64,000 bases of DNA from Parasponia andersonii (taxonomy: Eukaryota; Streptophyta; Magnoliopsida; Rosales; Cannabaceae). The stretch's first letter is position 1, and the number at the start of each line of letters is the position of its first letter. Both the position numbers and the translations under genes were made by a program. The notes under the pieces were generated by a model. The model had not been told where the DNA came from. It searched no databases and worked only from the letters and a program-made list of their open reading frames with translations. Shown here piece by piece: positions 1-12,293 of this stretch. Where the stretch lies: positions 169,535-233,534 of the forward strand of contig JXTB01000421.1 in assembly GCA_002914805.1 (NCBI GenBank). Direction: 5' to 3'.

Positions 1-1310
1 AGAGAAACTATTGGATTACCAACAGGTAACTAGTAACTAATCTATTTACTAGTTTCTAAAATTATGGCCACTAATAATACTAGTTACTAGTTTCCAGACT
101 CTTGACTAATAAGGTAGATCCACATTAGAAATTTTACTCTAAACTTCATGGTAGCAAACCATGGACCTAACTACTCTACCTAACTATAACTCTCAAAGTG
201 GTACACATTTTTGATATTATTCTTATTTTGTTAACATAATTGTATCATTCATGATATTAGAGTTTCTCTAATAATTGGTAATTAAACTAATAACTAATTT
301 GTTACAGGTTACTAGTTATTTTAGTATCAATTACCAACTACAAGACTTATTACTAGTAATTAATTTGGTTACTAGTTACAAGTCTAACTGAAACTCTAAA
401 TAAACTAATTACTATAGGCCTGATCACTCGACCTAATCCTCATATGTAAGCCTCAAAGTTGTACCATTTGAGGTTTAGATTTGTTAGTATATTTTTGTCA
501 ATATTTGTATCATTTCAGATAGTGGATACTCTTACCACTTGAGGCAACTCACTTAGTTTTGCTCTTTTTTTTTTTTAAACTTTCTTTTTCTTTTTCTTTC
601 TAATCCTCATATGTAAGCCTCAAAGTTGTACCATTTGAGGTTTAGATTTGTTAGTATATTTTTGTCAATATTTGTATCATTTCATAATACTAGTTTCACT
701 TGTAAATATCGACCAATTTGATCTGTACTAGCAAATTTGTCACTAGTTAATAGTTATTCTAGTTATTCAGTTACCAACTATAAGAATGGTTACCATTCTA
801 ATTACCACTAGTAAATTTGTTACTGGTTAACAGTAACTCTGGTTACCCAGTTACTAATTATGAGATGAGTTACCATGGGCATGACTACTCTACCTACTCT
901 TATAAGTAATCTCAGAGATAGAGTTTCAAGTATAATAAGTAACCAATATAGTTTCTACTGACTAAATTAATTATTGGTTATTAGTAACTAATCTATATGA
1001 AACTAGAACTATTACTAGTTAATATTTTGGTTACCAGTTATAAGACAAGTTATTGGTTACCAAATATCAAATTAATTACTAGTAATTAGTAACTTAATAA
1101 CTAATTTGATTACTAGTTATTTTAGTTACTAATAACTAATCTAGTTTAGTTATCAAATACAAGACTAGTTTCTAATTTCTGGATTGGTTACTAGGAACTT
1201 GATTATTGGTAACCAATCCAGATAAAACTCTAACCCATCTAGTTACTATATAGAAAATTTGGTTACTTGTTACCAAATACTATAACTAGTAACCATAACT
1301 ATTTATAAGA
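1..1310. repeat. Degenerate TTACTAGTTAC-type repeat tract
   Basis: The whole stretch is built from imperfect iterations of short words such as TTACTAGTAAC, GGTTACCAGTTAC and TAACTAATTTGG on both strands, so it is strongly self-similar and partly palindromic. No open frame of note is present. An 84-base block starting TAATCCTCATATG occurs twice, at about 434-517 and 601-684, separated by a T-rich tract. It resembles a decayed minisatellite or the inner part of a repeat-rich element; the family is not recognised. A short tract with the same words occurs at 27705-27835. Confidence 0.6.
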
Positions 1311-2134
1311 GTATTAATCAATTAAAAGTATTAGAACTTCTACTTATTCTAATAAGGACCCCAGTGATCAAGCGTGAATAAAAATGAACCTAGTGCATTT
1401 CGATAAATAAAGAAAATATGTACTCAAAAGTCACTAGTCATAACATACATCAAAAATGTTTATTCCATATATAACCTAATGAGAAACACAATAAAAGTGG
1501 ACCTAATGCATCTAAATCAGGTACAAGTACTTAATAAAAGCTAGTTCAATCCATTTCAAAAGAAATAAGATGCTAAATTCTAAAACCACTAATCAAAGAT
1601 GTCCACAAAATCTTCTCTCTTACGCATTTCATCGAACACCTCAACCACATTAATAATGGTGCAGTGAAACAGCGTGGTAAACACCATTAAGCAGTAAAAT
1701 CAACAACAATCTACATAAGACATAATTCTAGTCTAGTGTAGGAAATAGTGAACAACCATTCATTCGAGATTATACAAATCTAATGGAATTAAATCATATA
1801 TGTACACAAATTTCTTTTTACAATAAACCATTTCAATAACGTAGAATACATTCTATAATTTTATGGGACTAGTTTTACTATTATAGATACATTCAAACTT
1901 CAATCTAAGAAAGAAGATATATCATTTTCACTCAAAGAATGGCCTAGATTCCAGAGCTTGATATGAAAATTCCCTGTGAAAAATAGAATTATTAACTAAA
2001 AAATTTAGTTGCGTAACCCATATTAGACATTTAATATAAACATTGAAATTACTCTTATAAAAAAATGATGCAATAAGAATTGCAAATCAAGCAAGCATGT
2101 AAATATATTATTTTCACTAGTAATAACAAAAGAT
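1311..2134. other. AT-rich intergenic DNA, nothing recognised
   Basis: No coding frame, RNA gene or clear repeat boundary can be seen here. Confidence 0.5.
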
Positions 2135-2400
2135 ATACTGTAATTATATATATTGCAATACAGAATGAACCAAATTAGTTGAACAGGTGGTTCTTTGTAA
2201 TTATATATATTGCAATACAGAATGAACCAGATTAGTTGAACATGTGGTACTTATCATTATGGATCGCAAAAAACATTAAGGCTTCTCTAAAAGCACAAAC
2301 AAAACAGAATGAACCAGATTAGTTGAACATGTGGTACTTATCATTATGGATCGTAAAAGATATTAAGGCTGCTCTAAAAGCACAAACAAAATTCAAGAGA
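2135..2400. repeat. Overlapping tandem duplications
   Basis: A block of about 55 bases containing ATATATTGCAATACAGAATG is repeated at about 2140-2195 and 2196-2250. A longer block of about 90 bases, starting CAGAATGAACCAGATTAG and ending AAAAGCACAAACAAAA, is repeated at about 2219-2308 and 2309-2395. The two duplications overlap, so the order of events can be read: the shorter word is present three times. Confidence 0.75.
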
Positions 2401-3757
2401 AAACACAAAAATCACAAAAGGAGACCAAAAAGAACAACACCCATTTCGATTAAAAAGTTACAATACCACTTGACTAGGGTGTCAAGATCCTCTAGACATT
2501 GGCCAAGAAGTGCTTGGCTAGGTGAAAATTATCTTGACCTGAGATCAAGATGTTCTTGATCCGAGTAAGTGCTTGCAAATAGTGAAACATCTACTTTGTA
2601 AACAGCACGATCGAACCCCAAAATTTGTCAATAGTAATAATCAATGTCTAAGATGAAAAATCTATACTAAAAACTCAAATATATTACTAACAAATCCTAT
2701 AAAGGGCTTATTTTGACCTAAAATAAAAATATTTTTACTAATAAATCTCGAACAAGCTAAACAGTACCCTCTTTTTTGAAGGATTTTTTTGACCAATCTC
2801 TAATGAAAATTTTCACCAACTCAAAAAAGGAAGAAATTTTGCATAGATATTTTAAAAAAAATTAAAAAATCCAAACCTGTGTCCTCTTTTATCAGTTTCT
2901 AGAGCTTTAAATCAGTCGATTTATAGATCGGGGCCTTCTTCTCTTTCACTCACTTCTTCGATGGCATTCCCATCCTTAATGACGAACTTTTAGGTGAGGG
3001 CTTTGAAGAGGATTTTCTTCCCTCCACATAATGGGTTGTTGTCCATTTTCAGTATTTTTTGGTTCGTTGATATGAAGAAAAAAGATTAAACAACTTAAAA
3101 GAGTGAACGAGGGATTTTTTTTCCTTCGATTTCGGTGGATTTTAAATTTAGTTTTCGGCGGTTTTATCCCTTCAATTTTTAGAGAACTAAGAGGAGGAAG
3201 AGATAGAGGAATTATGATAGAGAAATGGAGAGGGAAATGGAGAAAGGAGGAAAGAGAAATAAATTTTAGGGGGAAAGAAAACGTGGGGTCATGTTACTAT
3301 TTTTGCTGAGAGTTTTCTAAGGATATTTCCGTCTTTTAACTCGTATGGCCCTAATTTCTAGTTCTAAAAAGTTTATTAATGAGCCTAATCCTAAAAATGT
3401 CAATTGACCTCAAATAAGTCCTATCCATGTCATTTTCTAAGGAAATAGCCACAGGGCCCATAAACTCAACCTCACTTCTAGAAAGCTCAGATGGAAAATA
3501 GAGAGGCCTAGGACTTTTGGGATTCGCATTAATGATCACTTCTTAATGAGTTGCGACGGCGTTTAGGGACTAGGTTCGAATTAATAAGAAAAAGGTCCGA
3601 TCAATGACCGAGGCAAACGGTTCATGCACCCTCCTTAAATTATCCAAAAGAGATCGATCTATATATAAATCATACATACATGTTGAATAACGTAATTAAC
3701 TAGGAAACCAGGTAATTTTTTCAGAGATTTATCTTTTAGACTTCCAAGAGAGAAGAA
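2401..3757. other. Intergenic region upstream of the SUMO gene
   Basis: No gene is recognised. A purine-rich stretch (about 3180-3280) is followed by a block at 3381-3438 that recurs, diverged, at 26251-26308 behind the second SUMO-like copy. The only frame of note (3103-3309) is a purine-tract reading with no recognisable domain. The segment just before 3758 should hold the SUMO promoter and leader, but I see no unambiguous TATA box. Confidence 0.4.
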
Positions 3758-4705
3758 ATGTCTGACTTAAGGGACCATAAGGAGGACAAGAAGCCCAATT
3801 TTTATTCGACTCACATCACCCTCAAAGTCACAAACCAGGTTTTTTCGGCCTCTCTCTGGTTTATTTGTCTAGACTTTAAGCAATATTAGTTTTCACAATT
3901 GAATTATACATGTTACATCTGTATTTTTTAAACAATTTTGAGGAATACTAAATGAGATCTCTTTTATACTCTATAATTCATTTCATTGTAATAAAATAAT
4001 TCATTTTATTGTTTAATACGTAATTTTTATTATCTAGTATTATATTTTAAAAACATGACATGTCACGTATGATCGAATAATATAAAAGAGAATAAAAGAG
4101 TATATTTAATATTCTTAATAACTTTTAACCGGACAAAAGAGTAATATTATTTTTAGGAATTTAGAATGCCAGTTTGAGTTTAACAACTAAGTAGTATTGT
4201 TTTTAGCCTAAACTATGCTACCTACAAAGCTTTTTTACGTAATTAAATGCTACTTACAAAGCTTTTTCAGGTAATTAAATTATTTTGTTTTTTTTTTTTT
4301 GTTGTCTCTCGGGTTATTTTATATCATTTAGTTTTCTGATCGCATGGGATAAATTGTGTAGGATGGTCATGCTATGTTCTTCAGAAACAAGAAAAATGGC
4401 CAACTGGAGGAGCTAATGAGTTGGTATTGTTTAAAAATGAAGCTGGAGTTTCATTCTGTTCGCTTCTTTTTTGATGGTACTCGTATTAGACCCAATCATA
4501 CTCCGGAAGAGGTATCCTTTCTCACTCTTTTTTTAATTTTCTTTTTATTTTTCCTAAATTTTCAGACTAATTTTATTTATCGATGCAGCTGAAAATGGAA
4601 GACGGCGACGAAATAGATACAGTGATTGAACAAAGGGGTGGGTGGGGGCTGGAGAAGAGGTGCTGTTGCCTATTGAAATGGAATTTTAGTACATTATTTT
4701 TTTAG
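3758..4705 (+). CDS. Divergent small ubiquitin-related modifier (SUMO)
   Basis: Ubiquitin-fold modifier that is conjugated to lysines of target proteins after a protease exposes a C-terminal Gly-Gly. Three exons with GT-AG introns, all in phase 0: 3758-3838, 4362-4511 and 4589-4705, predicting 115 residues. Residues 11-27 match the SUMO N-terminal region (KKP then THITLKVTNQ). Exon 2 carries the core (DGHAMFFRNKK, YC, FFFDGTRIRP, TPEE). Exon 3 gives LKMEDGDEID and a Gly-Gly at residues 94-95. Family members of about 95-110 residues usually have a short tail after Gly-Gly; here it is about 20 residues and contains three consecutive cysteines. The exon pattern follows that of plant SUMO genes, so this is not a retrocopy. 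Core substitutions and the odd tail suggest a fast-evolving paralog or a young pseudogene; expression is unknown. Confidence 0.75.
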
Positions 4706-6383
4706 TTGAAGATTAGAATTTGATTTCTTTTTGTTCTAAGTGATCATTTCTAGTTTTTGCTCGGCAAACTATGATTGTGAAATTTGATTTTATGCTATTT
4801 TATATTAATTTTACTTGATAATATGTTTCTTCTCTTCTGCATGTCCATGAAGTTTAAAAAAATCCAAACATCTCACAAGTAGAGGTAGGAATTTCTGCCT
4901 CTTGAGTTGCCTACCTTGGGGTTTGTTTCCCAGCTAACGCGAGGAAAGTCGGGAAAATTGGTTGTTTGGTCTCAATAATTACAAATCTTAACTAGTAATA
5001 GTAATTTGTTGGGAAGAATTTCTATTTTTTATGTAATTTTTTTTTTTTCACAGAATATAGATCTATAAGATGGCCCAGTTATAAATAATCTTACTGAACA
5101 GATGGAAATATTCATGTAATCTGCGTTAGAATTAATGGCCTTGGCAGCTACAATTATTAATGAAATGTTTATGTAATCTCCAATATGATTATCACTTATT
5201 TTCTTCCATCAACGGTATCTCGGTATCAAAGAAATTTAATCCTGGAAAATAATCGTGCAGCAGTAACGGTGACACATCCACAACTCGTGTTACTTGGTCA
5301 GAAATAATTAACCTAAAATACTGAATATATATGTATATATATATAATATTATACATATAAATTTTTTTTAACGGTTGAATCATTATCTAATAGTTACCTT
5401 AATTTGGGTAGTTTAAAAAAAATAATAAAAATACATGTTCATTATTTAATATTTTTCTCAATACATTTTTTATTATAAAAAAATACGATGTGTCTTTTAA
5501 TACTTATAGATATATAAAAAAAAATACTTACTGAATTAGTATAAAAAAAAAAAAGCACAAATCCAGACACATAATTAAATGCTAATTCCATCTTTACTGA
5601 TCAGCCACTCTAGATTAAACTACATGATATACTACTTGGTTCAATTATATGCCTCAACTGAGGCATTAAAATTGAGTAATTAATGAAAATCTCAATGCAT
5701 ATGAGAGTGTGAAAGTCGGCGACATATGATTAAGAGGGTTCATTTTTTAACTGAAGTTGGCCTTGTATGTGTTTTGGGATTTTTCAATCTTTGCATATAT
5801 GAACTTTCATATACTTAATATGTAGTTTTGTACACTTTGCTGCCAGGATAAATTCTCAAATTTTATTTTAGTATCGACTTTTAGTGTGTTATATTAGATC
5901 TTTCCAATTATATTCCCCAATTAGAATTAGTGTTTTTTTTTTTTTTATAACGTTTAAGGTTTAATAATTAATGGTTTACATAGCTAGAATAATGATCACA
6001 AATCAAAAACTTGAAATATTTTCTAAAAATAAAAAAGAAAATAGGATAAGCTTGTTGATGTTTTACATTATTTTTTTCAGCTTAGTGTTACGCCGCAAAA
6101 TAATTAGCTTCGTCTGCCTTTTCGTGAACTTGTTAATGGGAACATGAGATGAATCACAAAGCGCGCACTTACCATGGCTGCCAAAAATTAATTAGTGGAA
6201 GAATGTAAAATTTTCAGAGACAAATAGGGTTTTGTTTCTTTTGGTCAAGTGAAGACAAATATTGATTTTTGAAAAGAGCAATATACTACCTATCAAGCTG
6301 TTACAATTTAATTTTAATTAAGTTATTTGCCTTAAGAAAAGGGATGAACTGAGAAATAAAATAGCATTGTTTTGAAATTAATC
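4706..6383. other. AT-rich spacer with a MITE-like copy
   Basis: No gene is seen. A (TA)n-like run near 5325-5345 is followed by a MITE-family copy (5371-5540, listed separately). The rest is AT-rich with poly-T tracts. Confidence 0.4.
5371..5540. mobile_element. AT-rich MITE-like element, copy 1
   Basis: Starts near ACGGTTGAATCATTATCTAA, contains CATTATTTAATATTTTTCTC and GATGTGTCTTTTAATACTTA, and ends near AATACTTACTGAATTAGT. The same ordered words occur at 27209-27379, 31841-32073, 61231-61420 and 61501-61653, which defines a short non-coding dispersed family. No transposase is present. A (TA)n-like tract lies directly upstream. Confidence 0.55.
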
Positions 6384-6545
6384 GGGGCTTGGATTTGTGC
6401 TAGTGCCTATTGAATGGAATTTTTGTAAAGTTGGTCGATTAATCTTGTTTAAGTACATATCATTTCTAGTTGTTGGTCAGGCAAACTGTGATTGTGAAAT
6501 TGATTATTTGCTCTTTTATAATTTACTTGTAATATTTTTCTCCTA
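6384..6545 (+). pseudogene. Duplicated 3' end of the SUMO gene
   Basis: The segment aligns with the end of SUMO exon 3 and its 3' flank (about 4629-4830): shared words include TGCCTATTGAA, TGGAATTTT, ATCATTTCTAGTT and CAAACTGTGATTGTGAAATT. The core exon 2 is absent. DNA just upstream (about 6280-6340) faintly resembles SUMO intron 1. This is a partial tandem copy of the SUMO locus, not a functional gene. Confidence 0.6.
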
Positions 6546-7206
6546 GATTTATTATTATTATTTTTGATATGAATTATAAATCGACAATGCCACCTAGTTA
6601 ATTATAAATCTTACTACCATATATGACAAGTATGAACGGATGAAAAGATTGAAATATTATATGTACAACATTATAAAAAAAGTTGAAATACAATAAGCCT
6701 AAGTGATCCATCGAAAAAGATTTATTCCTTCTAAATTCTTTCAGTCATAATGGAGAATATAAACTACGGAAATTTTAATATAGACTGCGTAAAAAGAATG
6801 GATAAAATGTCCGAATGAGGAGGAATACCATGTATTTACGGGCAAAGGTAGACCGAATAAAATAATCTTATAGTAAATATATTATTAAATGAATAGTATC
6901 TATAAAAAACTTAATTGTAGTCAGTGGAGCCAGACTTTTCTTTTAGCGGGAGGGGAGGGAAGGAAGGGAAGACAAATTTTTAATACAACAATAACACTAC
7001 AAAAAAAGTATTTGAATCAAATGATAATAAAAATAACGCATCACGTTATCAAAGATGAAATTTTTATATCTATGAAATCTTTATTAACATATAAAACTAC
7101 AATTAATCAAATTTTTATCTAAAACCAAAAAGTGTAAAAGATAAAATACACGATGTAGAATTTATCTTTTATTTTTTATTTTGTTTGTATGTATTTTTTC
7201 ACTAGT
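6546..7206. other. AT-rich intergenic DNA
   Basis: Nothing is recognised apart from short homopurine tracts. Confidence 0.4.
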
Positions 7207-9381
7207 GTTGATGTGAAATCCCTTAAAAATTGTAAGAAAAAATTGGTCTTTTGACCCGATATAAATATTAAAAAAATTATTAGACGAATTTGGATAGAAT
7301 TAGGTCTAGGTTCATTTAGGCGAAAATGTAAGAAAAGTTTAAAAATTGGGGTCAAAATATAATTATTTAAGGGTATTTTTGAGAAGATTTCAGAAAACTG
7401 AGTCCAAGTGCAAATAAGTAAAATAGTGCCCAATTAACCAGAAGTTGACATATGGCGGTATAGTTAAAAAATTACCCATAAATTCTTGCATTTTCTTTTT
7501 CTTTTTCGATCTAATCCCCGAAGCAAAAACTCAAAACCCGAAATTCGGCGAAGCTTCGTTGAGCTATCTTCGGCCTCTGTTGTCCCGCGTCACCGACTGG
7601 TATTGACGGACGAAGCTTCCGCCGCCAAAATCAGCCGCATTGGAGCCCGCGATCGCCAGAAAACAACGAAAAATACCGCGGATTCTTTTGCTCGCAGGAG
7701 CCGCTTCCGGTCAATGTTCGTCGCAAAATTGGTCACCATAGACTCGTTTCCTCACGGGCAATTTGGTGGTAGATACCTTGTGTCTCAGTTTCCTTTTGAT
7801 TTTAATTTTGTTGGACAGTTTTATGCCTAAATAGTTACAGAATTGACTTTTTGATCGGACCGTTAGATTTTAAAACCAATATCATTTTTGGAATCTACGT
7901 TGAAAATAGTAAAATATGAGATATATATTGACTATATTCTGAAACAGGCCCGAAAAACGAAATCAGACGGTTCAGATTTGCTTCGATTTGTGTGTCGTGA
8001 GGCCTGCATCCAAATTTGACAAATTATATATCTAACCTAGGGTTTTTGAGTGCTCTGAATTCAGTGGTGAAGTCTGTTTCATGATTTGAATCTCCGTTTG
8101 CAAATCAAGTTTTCAAACCAAGGAATTAAAGGTTCGAAAACGACATCTGTTCTTCCAAACGACATCCAAATGAGGCCAAACTTTCTCCATAGCCTTGTAA
8201 CGCTAGTTGGACGCTCGATTGAGGTAGGGATTTGATTATTTGATCTTTAAATCAGTTTAATTTTGATTTTCACATATTTTTGATAAATATGAAAAATGTG
8301 GAATTTCGTGAAATGATTTGTAAAAATTGTGTTTATATCTGTTTTGATTTAATTTGAGATATAAATATATACTGTTTAAAACTGTTTTCTGTATGAAATT
8401 GGATTTTCAGGTTTTGATAAAAAATGGCAGTTATAATGCTGAAATTCTTAGAAAATCCAATACGATTTGAGGACTAAATGTTGTTTGATTAAAAAACACT
8501 GCATGGTTATTTTGAGATTTTGTAGAAATGATGCATATCCTTATTCTGTCATTCATATAATATTTGTATGTACTCACATATTTACGCAGCCGTCAGACTT
8601 ATAATGCTCACATAGAGTGATCGAAATTATGACGCCTCTTTAGATGGCTTGGACTTACGGGTGATCCATTAGGACACTTCAGACATCATGATTGCATACA
8701 TAGTTATATGTTGGTTTGAATAGATATGTACTAGTTTTGATGGATGTTTTACAATAGTTTGGAGTGTTTGAACTATTGGACTATGATTTCCACTTGGGTT
8801 TTATGAACTGTTTTGAATGGAACACTTACCATGCAAGACCTTCAACATGAGTATATTTCTTATATATATATATATATATAAACTTGTAATCGATTCTCTA
8901 CTGAATATTAGCTCATCTCCTTCTTCCCCTTAGGTAGCACTTAGTGTGATTTGGACTAGAAGAACTAGATCGAGACATTTGCAGAATAACTAGTTTATTT
9001 ATATTTTGATAAGTTCCTACAAGACTTATGAAATATTTAGATTTGAGAAGAAATTTGGAATTTTATTAAACTTTATAAACTAGAGTATGAGATTTAGACA
9101 CGGTTTGTATTACTTATGTCTGTATTTGAGTGTGAGATGATTTGTGATGCATGACTATTAAATAATTGTTTTAATTATGGTCTATATTCAATGAGTGACA
9201 TATAACTGTAGGGTTTTATTTTCAATTAAAAATTTTATGAAGGCCAGTTTTGAAAGGTTAAAGTCTCCGAGGTAAATTTTTGAATTAATTGAGTCAGTTT
9301 TTTTAAAAAATATTTTTCGGTATTTCTATTTTATGAAATATTCAATCTGTACTGACCCCGCCCTCGGGTTGTGACAGTTGA
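7207..9381. mobile_element. Solo LTR 1 (about 2.17 kb) with 5-base target duplication
   Basis: The LTR (7212-9376) starts TGTGAAATCC and ends TTGTGACA. It is flanked by a perfect target-site duplication GTTGA at 7207-7211 and 9377-9381. It aligns along its whole length with the second solo LTR at 21872-24105. No internal retroelement domain lies between the duplications, so this is a solo LTR left by LTR-LTR recombination. The size and 5-base duplication fit a large plant LTR retrotransposon, probably Ty3-gypsy, but the LTR alone does not prove the family. Open frames inside it (for example 7486-7830) are not genes. Confidence 0.85.
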
Positions 9382-11171
9382 GACTTGTAGTAATTGCAAA
9401 CAAAGGGATTCTTCCCAGTCCCAATTTCCCCCTCAAGGTATAGAAAATTGAATAAAACATAAAAGTTAAAAATTATAGTCTTAAATTGGGAATTAAAGTG
9501 ACAATTCACATCATATATTAGGGACAAAATCAGAAATAAAAATCTCAATGGGGCTAACATAGAAAATAAAATCTTATATTATACTTAAGTATAAAATCAC
9601 ATAAACTATTGGGACAATGAAAATAAAATATCACATCTTATAGTAAGAACAAAATGAGAAATAAAAATCTCAATAGGGGCCAAAATTAAAAAAATAAACT
9701 TACACATAGTACTAAATTGTAAAATAAAAAATTTTTAGGGGGATAATGACTCAGAATTGCCCCTTTTGGTTGTAGTGAAACTCTTACTGGTAAGAGTCTG
9801 ATCTATAGTCTAAATATATTGATAATTACATATAGTAATTTTTCTAAAAATAAAGACTTTATAAAAACATAAGTACCTCTAAAATGTCACATAGACAATA
9901 GAATAAATAAAATAAATAGTGCATGTTGACCCTAATAGTAATGAATTACGTGTTGTCGTGTTAATGGAGGTGGAGGCGAATAGATTCTGATAGAACGTTA
10001 TTTCTCAAGCTAGTTTGCAGGATAAAAGAGTAATAGTCAATTTGTTTGAATGGCGTGAATGTCTAATAGGGCATGCATGCGTTTACTGCCTTTTTTTTAA
10101 TGTAAAAAAACGAGGGCCTGGTTTTCTTGATCTTGTTGGTCTACTTCCTCGGCCTTACCACTGTAAACTACATTGCAGGCGAAGGAGGAAACTACACCAC
10201 ACGCTGCTTTTTTAAGCTATGTGTTATGAATATTTTATTATATTATTATTAGCTTTTATATCCCTTTTAAACTTTCAATAATTTTAATTTACTATTATAC
10301 CTCTATATGAGTTAATTTAATATATTCATGTCTATAATTAGTTTACCAATATATATAATTTATTTATCATTACACATGATTCATTTAATGGTAAATTCCT
10401 AATGTATATTATTCATTTTCTCTACTTCCTTGGCCTTACCACTGTGAACCACATTGCAGCCGGAGAAAACTACACCACACACTGCTTTTTGAAGCTGTGT
10501 TATGAATATTTTATTATTATTATCATTGACTTTTATATCCCTTTTAAACTTTCAATCATTTTAATTTACCATTATACTCCTATACGAGTTAATTTATATT
10601 ATAATTAATTTATCAATATATATAATTTCTTGATTTATATTACTCATTTATCATAATATATTATTAATTTATCAGTATAAATAATTAATTTACTGATGCA
10701 TATAACTTATTTATCAATGTAATTTATTATGGTAAATTAATATACAAACTCCAACAAAAGTGACATGGATTAGAGTTGATCCAAAACCAAATGCGTGAAT
10801 AGAAAGTTAATTCAACAAAAAGATTCTTAGGGATATTAAGTCAAATACTTGGTATGTATCTAATTTCAATGAAAGAACCAAGCTGCTATTACTGTCTCTA
10901 ATGCCCAAAAGTCTCTAGGAAGCAAAAAGAAAAAGAAAAAACATACCAAAGTGCTAAATTGCTCATAAGTTAGCCATTTCAAATCTAGATAACTCTAATT
11001 AATACATACCAAAGTGCTTACTTTGGTCTAAGACGTAGTATATGTACAAATCTCCATAAGTACCCAAATTCAAAATAAAATACCAAAATTTACCTATCAG
11101 AAAGCAACAATGTAACCAAATGTGTAGCTTGCCTTAGTTATTGCCAGAGTATTCAGGCATGTAACGCCTCC
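9382..11171. other. AT-rich intergenic DNA with a 280-base duplication
   Basis: No gene is recognised. Repeated words such as AAAATCTCAATRGGG and ATAAAATCACAT occur at 9530-9680. A direct duplication (about 10135-10395 and 10422-10650) is listed separately. Confidence 0.4.
10135..10650. repeat. Direct duplication of about 250 bases, origin unknown
   Basis: Two copies start CTACTTCCTYGGCCTTACCA and continue through ACTACACCACAC, TTATGAATATTTTATTAT and TATCCCTTTTAAACTTTCAAT. The first 80 bases are less AT-rich than their surroundings and can be read as a short peptide, so they may be an exon scrap, but I do not recognise it. Confidence 0.6.
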
Positions 11172-11615
11172 TCTTTTTTTTTTTTTTTTTTTTGAAAAGA
11201 AGCTAGAATGTATTAAAACGAAGGAGATAAATCTCCTAGTACAGAGCTAGCAATAAAATTCGGTGTTTCATAAAGCCAAACAGAGCTGCAGACTGAATGA
11301 AAGGCTAAAATAGCTAGCTTATGGGCTGCAACATTCCCCTGACGGAGAATATGGTTAAAGCCCATATTACCCAGCCTCGAACTAAAGTTCAAAATATCAG
11401 AAATGAGAGGAAATGCAGTTGACAACTCATCATGATGCTTAATAGCATCAATTACATTCTTTGAATCACTTTCAACCGCAGTGATAGCAAGATTGTGAAT
11501 CAAGGCAAACTAAAGACCTTCACGAACTGCACAACACTCTGCTAAAAAGGGGTCAAAGAAACCAAAGTATCTTTTGGACATAGCACCCACTACCTGGCCA
11601 CAATTATCTCGGATA
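11172..11615 (-). mobile_element. LINE 3' end with RNase H domain and poly-A tail
   Basis: On the minus strand the segment reads as the C-terminal RNase H-like (RVT_3) domain of a plant L1-type LINE. Visible motifs are FLAECCAVREGL (from about 11555 down), AVESDSKNVIDAI and RQGNVAAHKLA, ending at a stop near 11213. A run of about 22 A on that strand (T run at 11172-11194) follows as the tail. One in-frame stop is visible just after the AVREGL motif, so this copy is dead as well as 5'-truncated. The left border of the copia LTR lies at its 5' edge (about 11615). Confidence 0.75.
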
Positions 11616-12239
11616 TCTAATGGAAAATTTTCTGGTTTTGCTACCAAGTCCCCCCCTTGGAGACTATAAAATGTGAGCTTCTCCTCCTCATTCTATACAC
11701 CAAAAAACAGAAGCCTTCTTTTCTCTGCCTTTCTCTCTCAAGTGTTCTTGAGTTCCTCAATTTTTCTAGCTAGAGTTCTGGTGTGTTTGAGTTCAAACCT
11801 ATCCAGTTTGTAGAGTGGAGGTGTTGGTGCTTCACCTGCTGCTCTTTGTCGTTGTATCCTGGGAGACTGACGCTTGTAAAATCCTCAAGCATTCTGGTGG
11901 AGAGAGCGAATCAGTTTTAAGAAATCTGTATAGAACACAGGCCTCGACAGTTAACAATCTTTTGTTTTAAAGTACTGCCAAAATTCTACTCAAACTTGGA
12001 ACATAATATTTTGGTAACATTATTTATTGAAAAATTTATTATAAACGTTTGTAACCTTATATATTGCATGTTACAAGTATTGTATTAATAATCTTAAAAC
12101 TGATCCGTTGCTTTATATAAAGTTTTTGCTAGGTTACATGTTAGAATTTATTTTATTTAATTCTTTATGCTAGGTTGCATGTTAGAATTTATTTGTTAAA
12201 TTCTTTATGCTCATATCCAATATATATAATTCTAGTTGT

Positions 12240-12243
<4 letters not shown>

Positions 12244-12290
<47 letters not shown>
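12244..12290. repeat. (TA)n microsatellite
   Basis: A run of about 23 TA units in the leader of copia element A. Confidence 0.95.

Positions 12291-12293
<3 letters not shown>

Noticed and set aside
3103-3309. 68-codon frame rich in Arg, Gly and Glu
   Set aside because: It comes from a purine-rich tract, with no support from similarity or splice sites.
7486-7830. 114-codon open frame with a less AT-rich, arginine-rich product
   Set aside because: It lies wholly inside solo LTR 1 and the matching place in solo LTR 2 reads differently, so it is LTR sequence rather than a gene.
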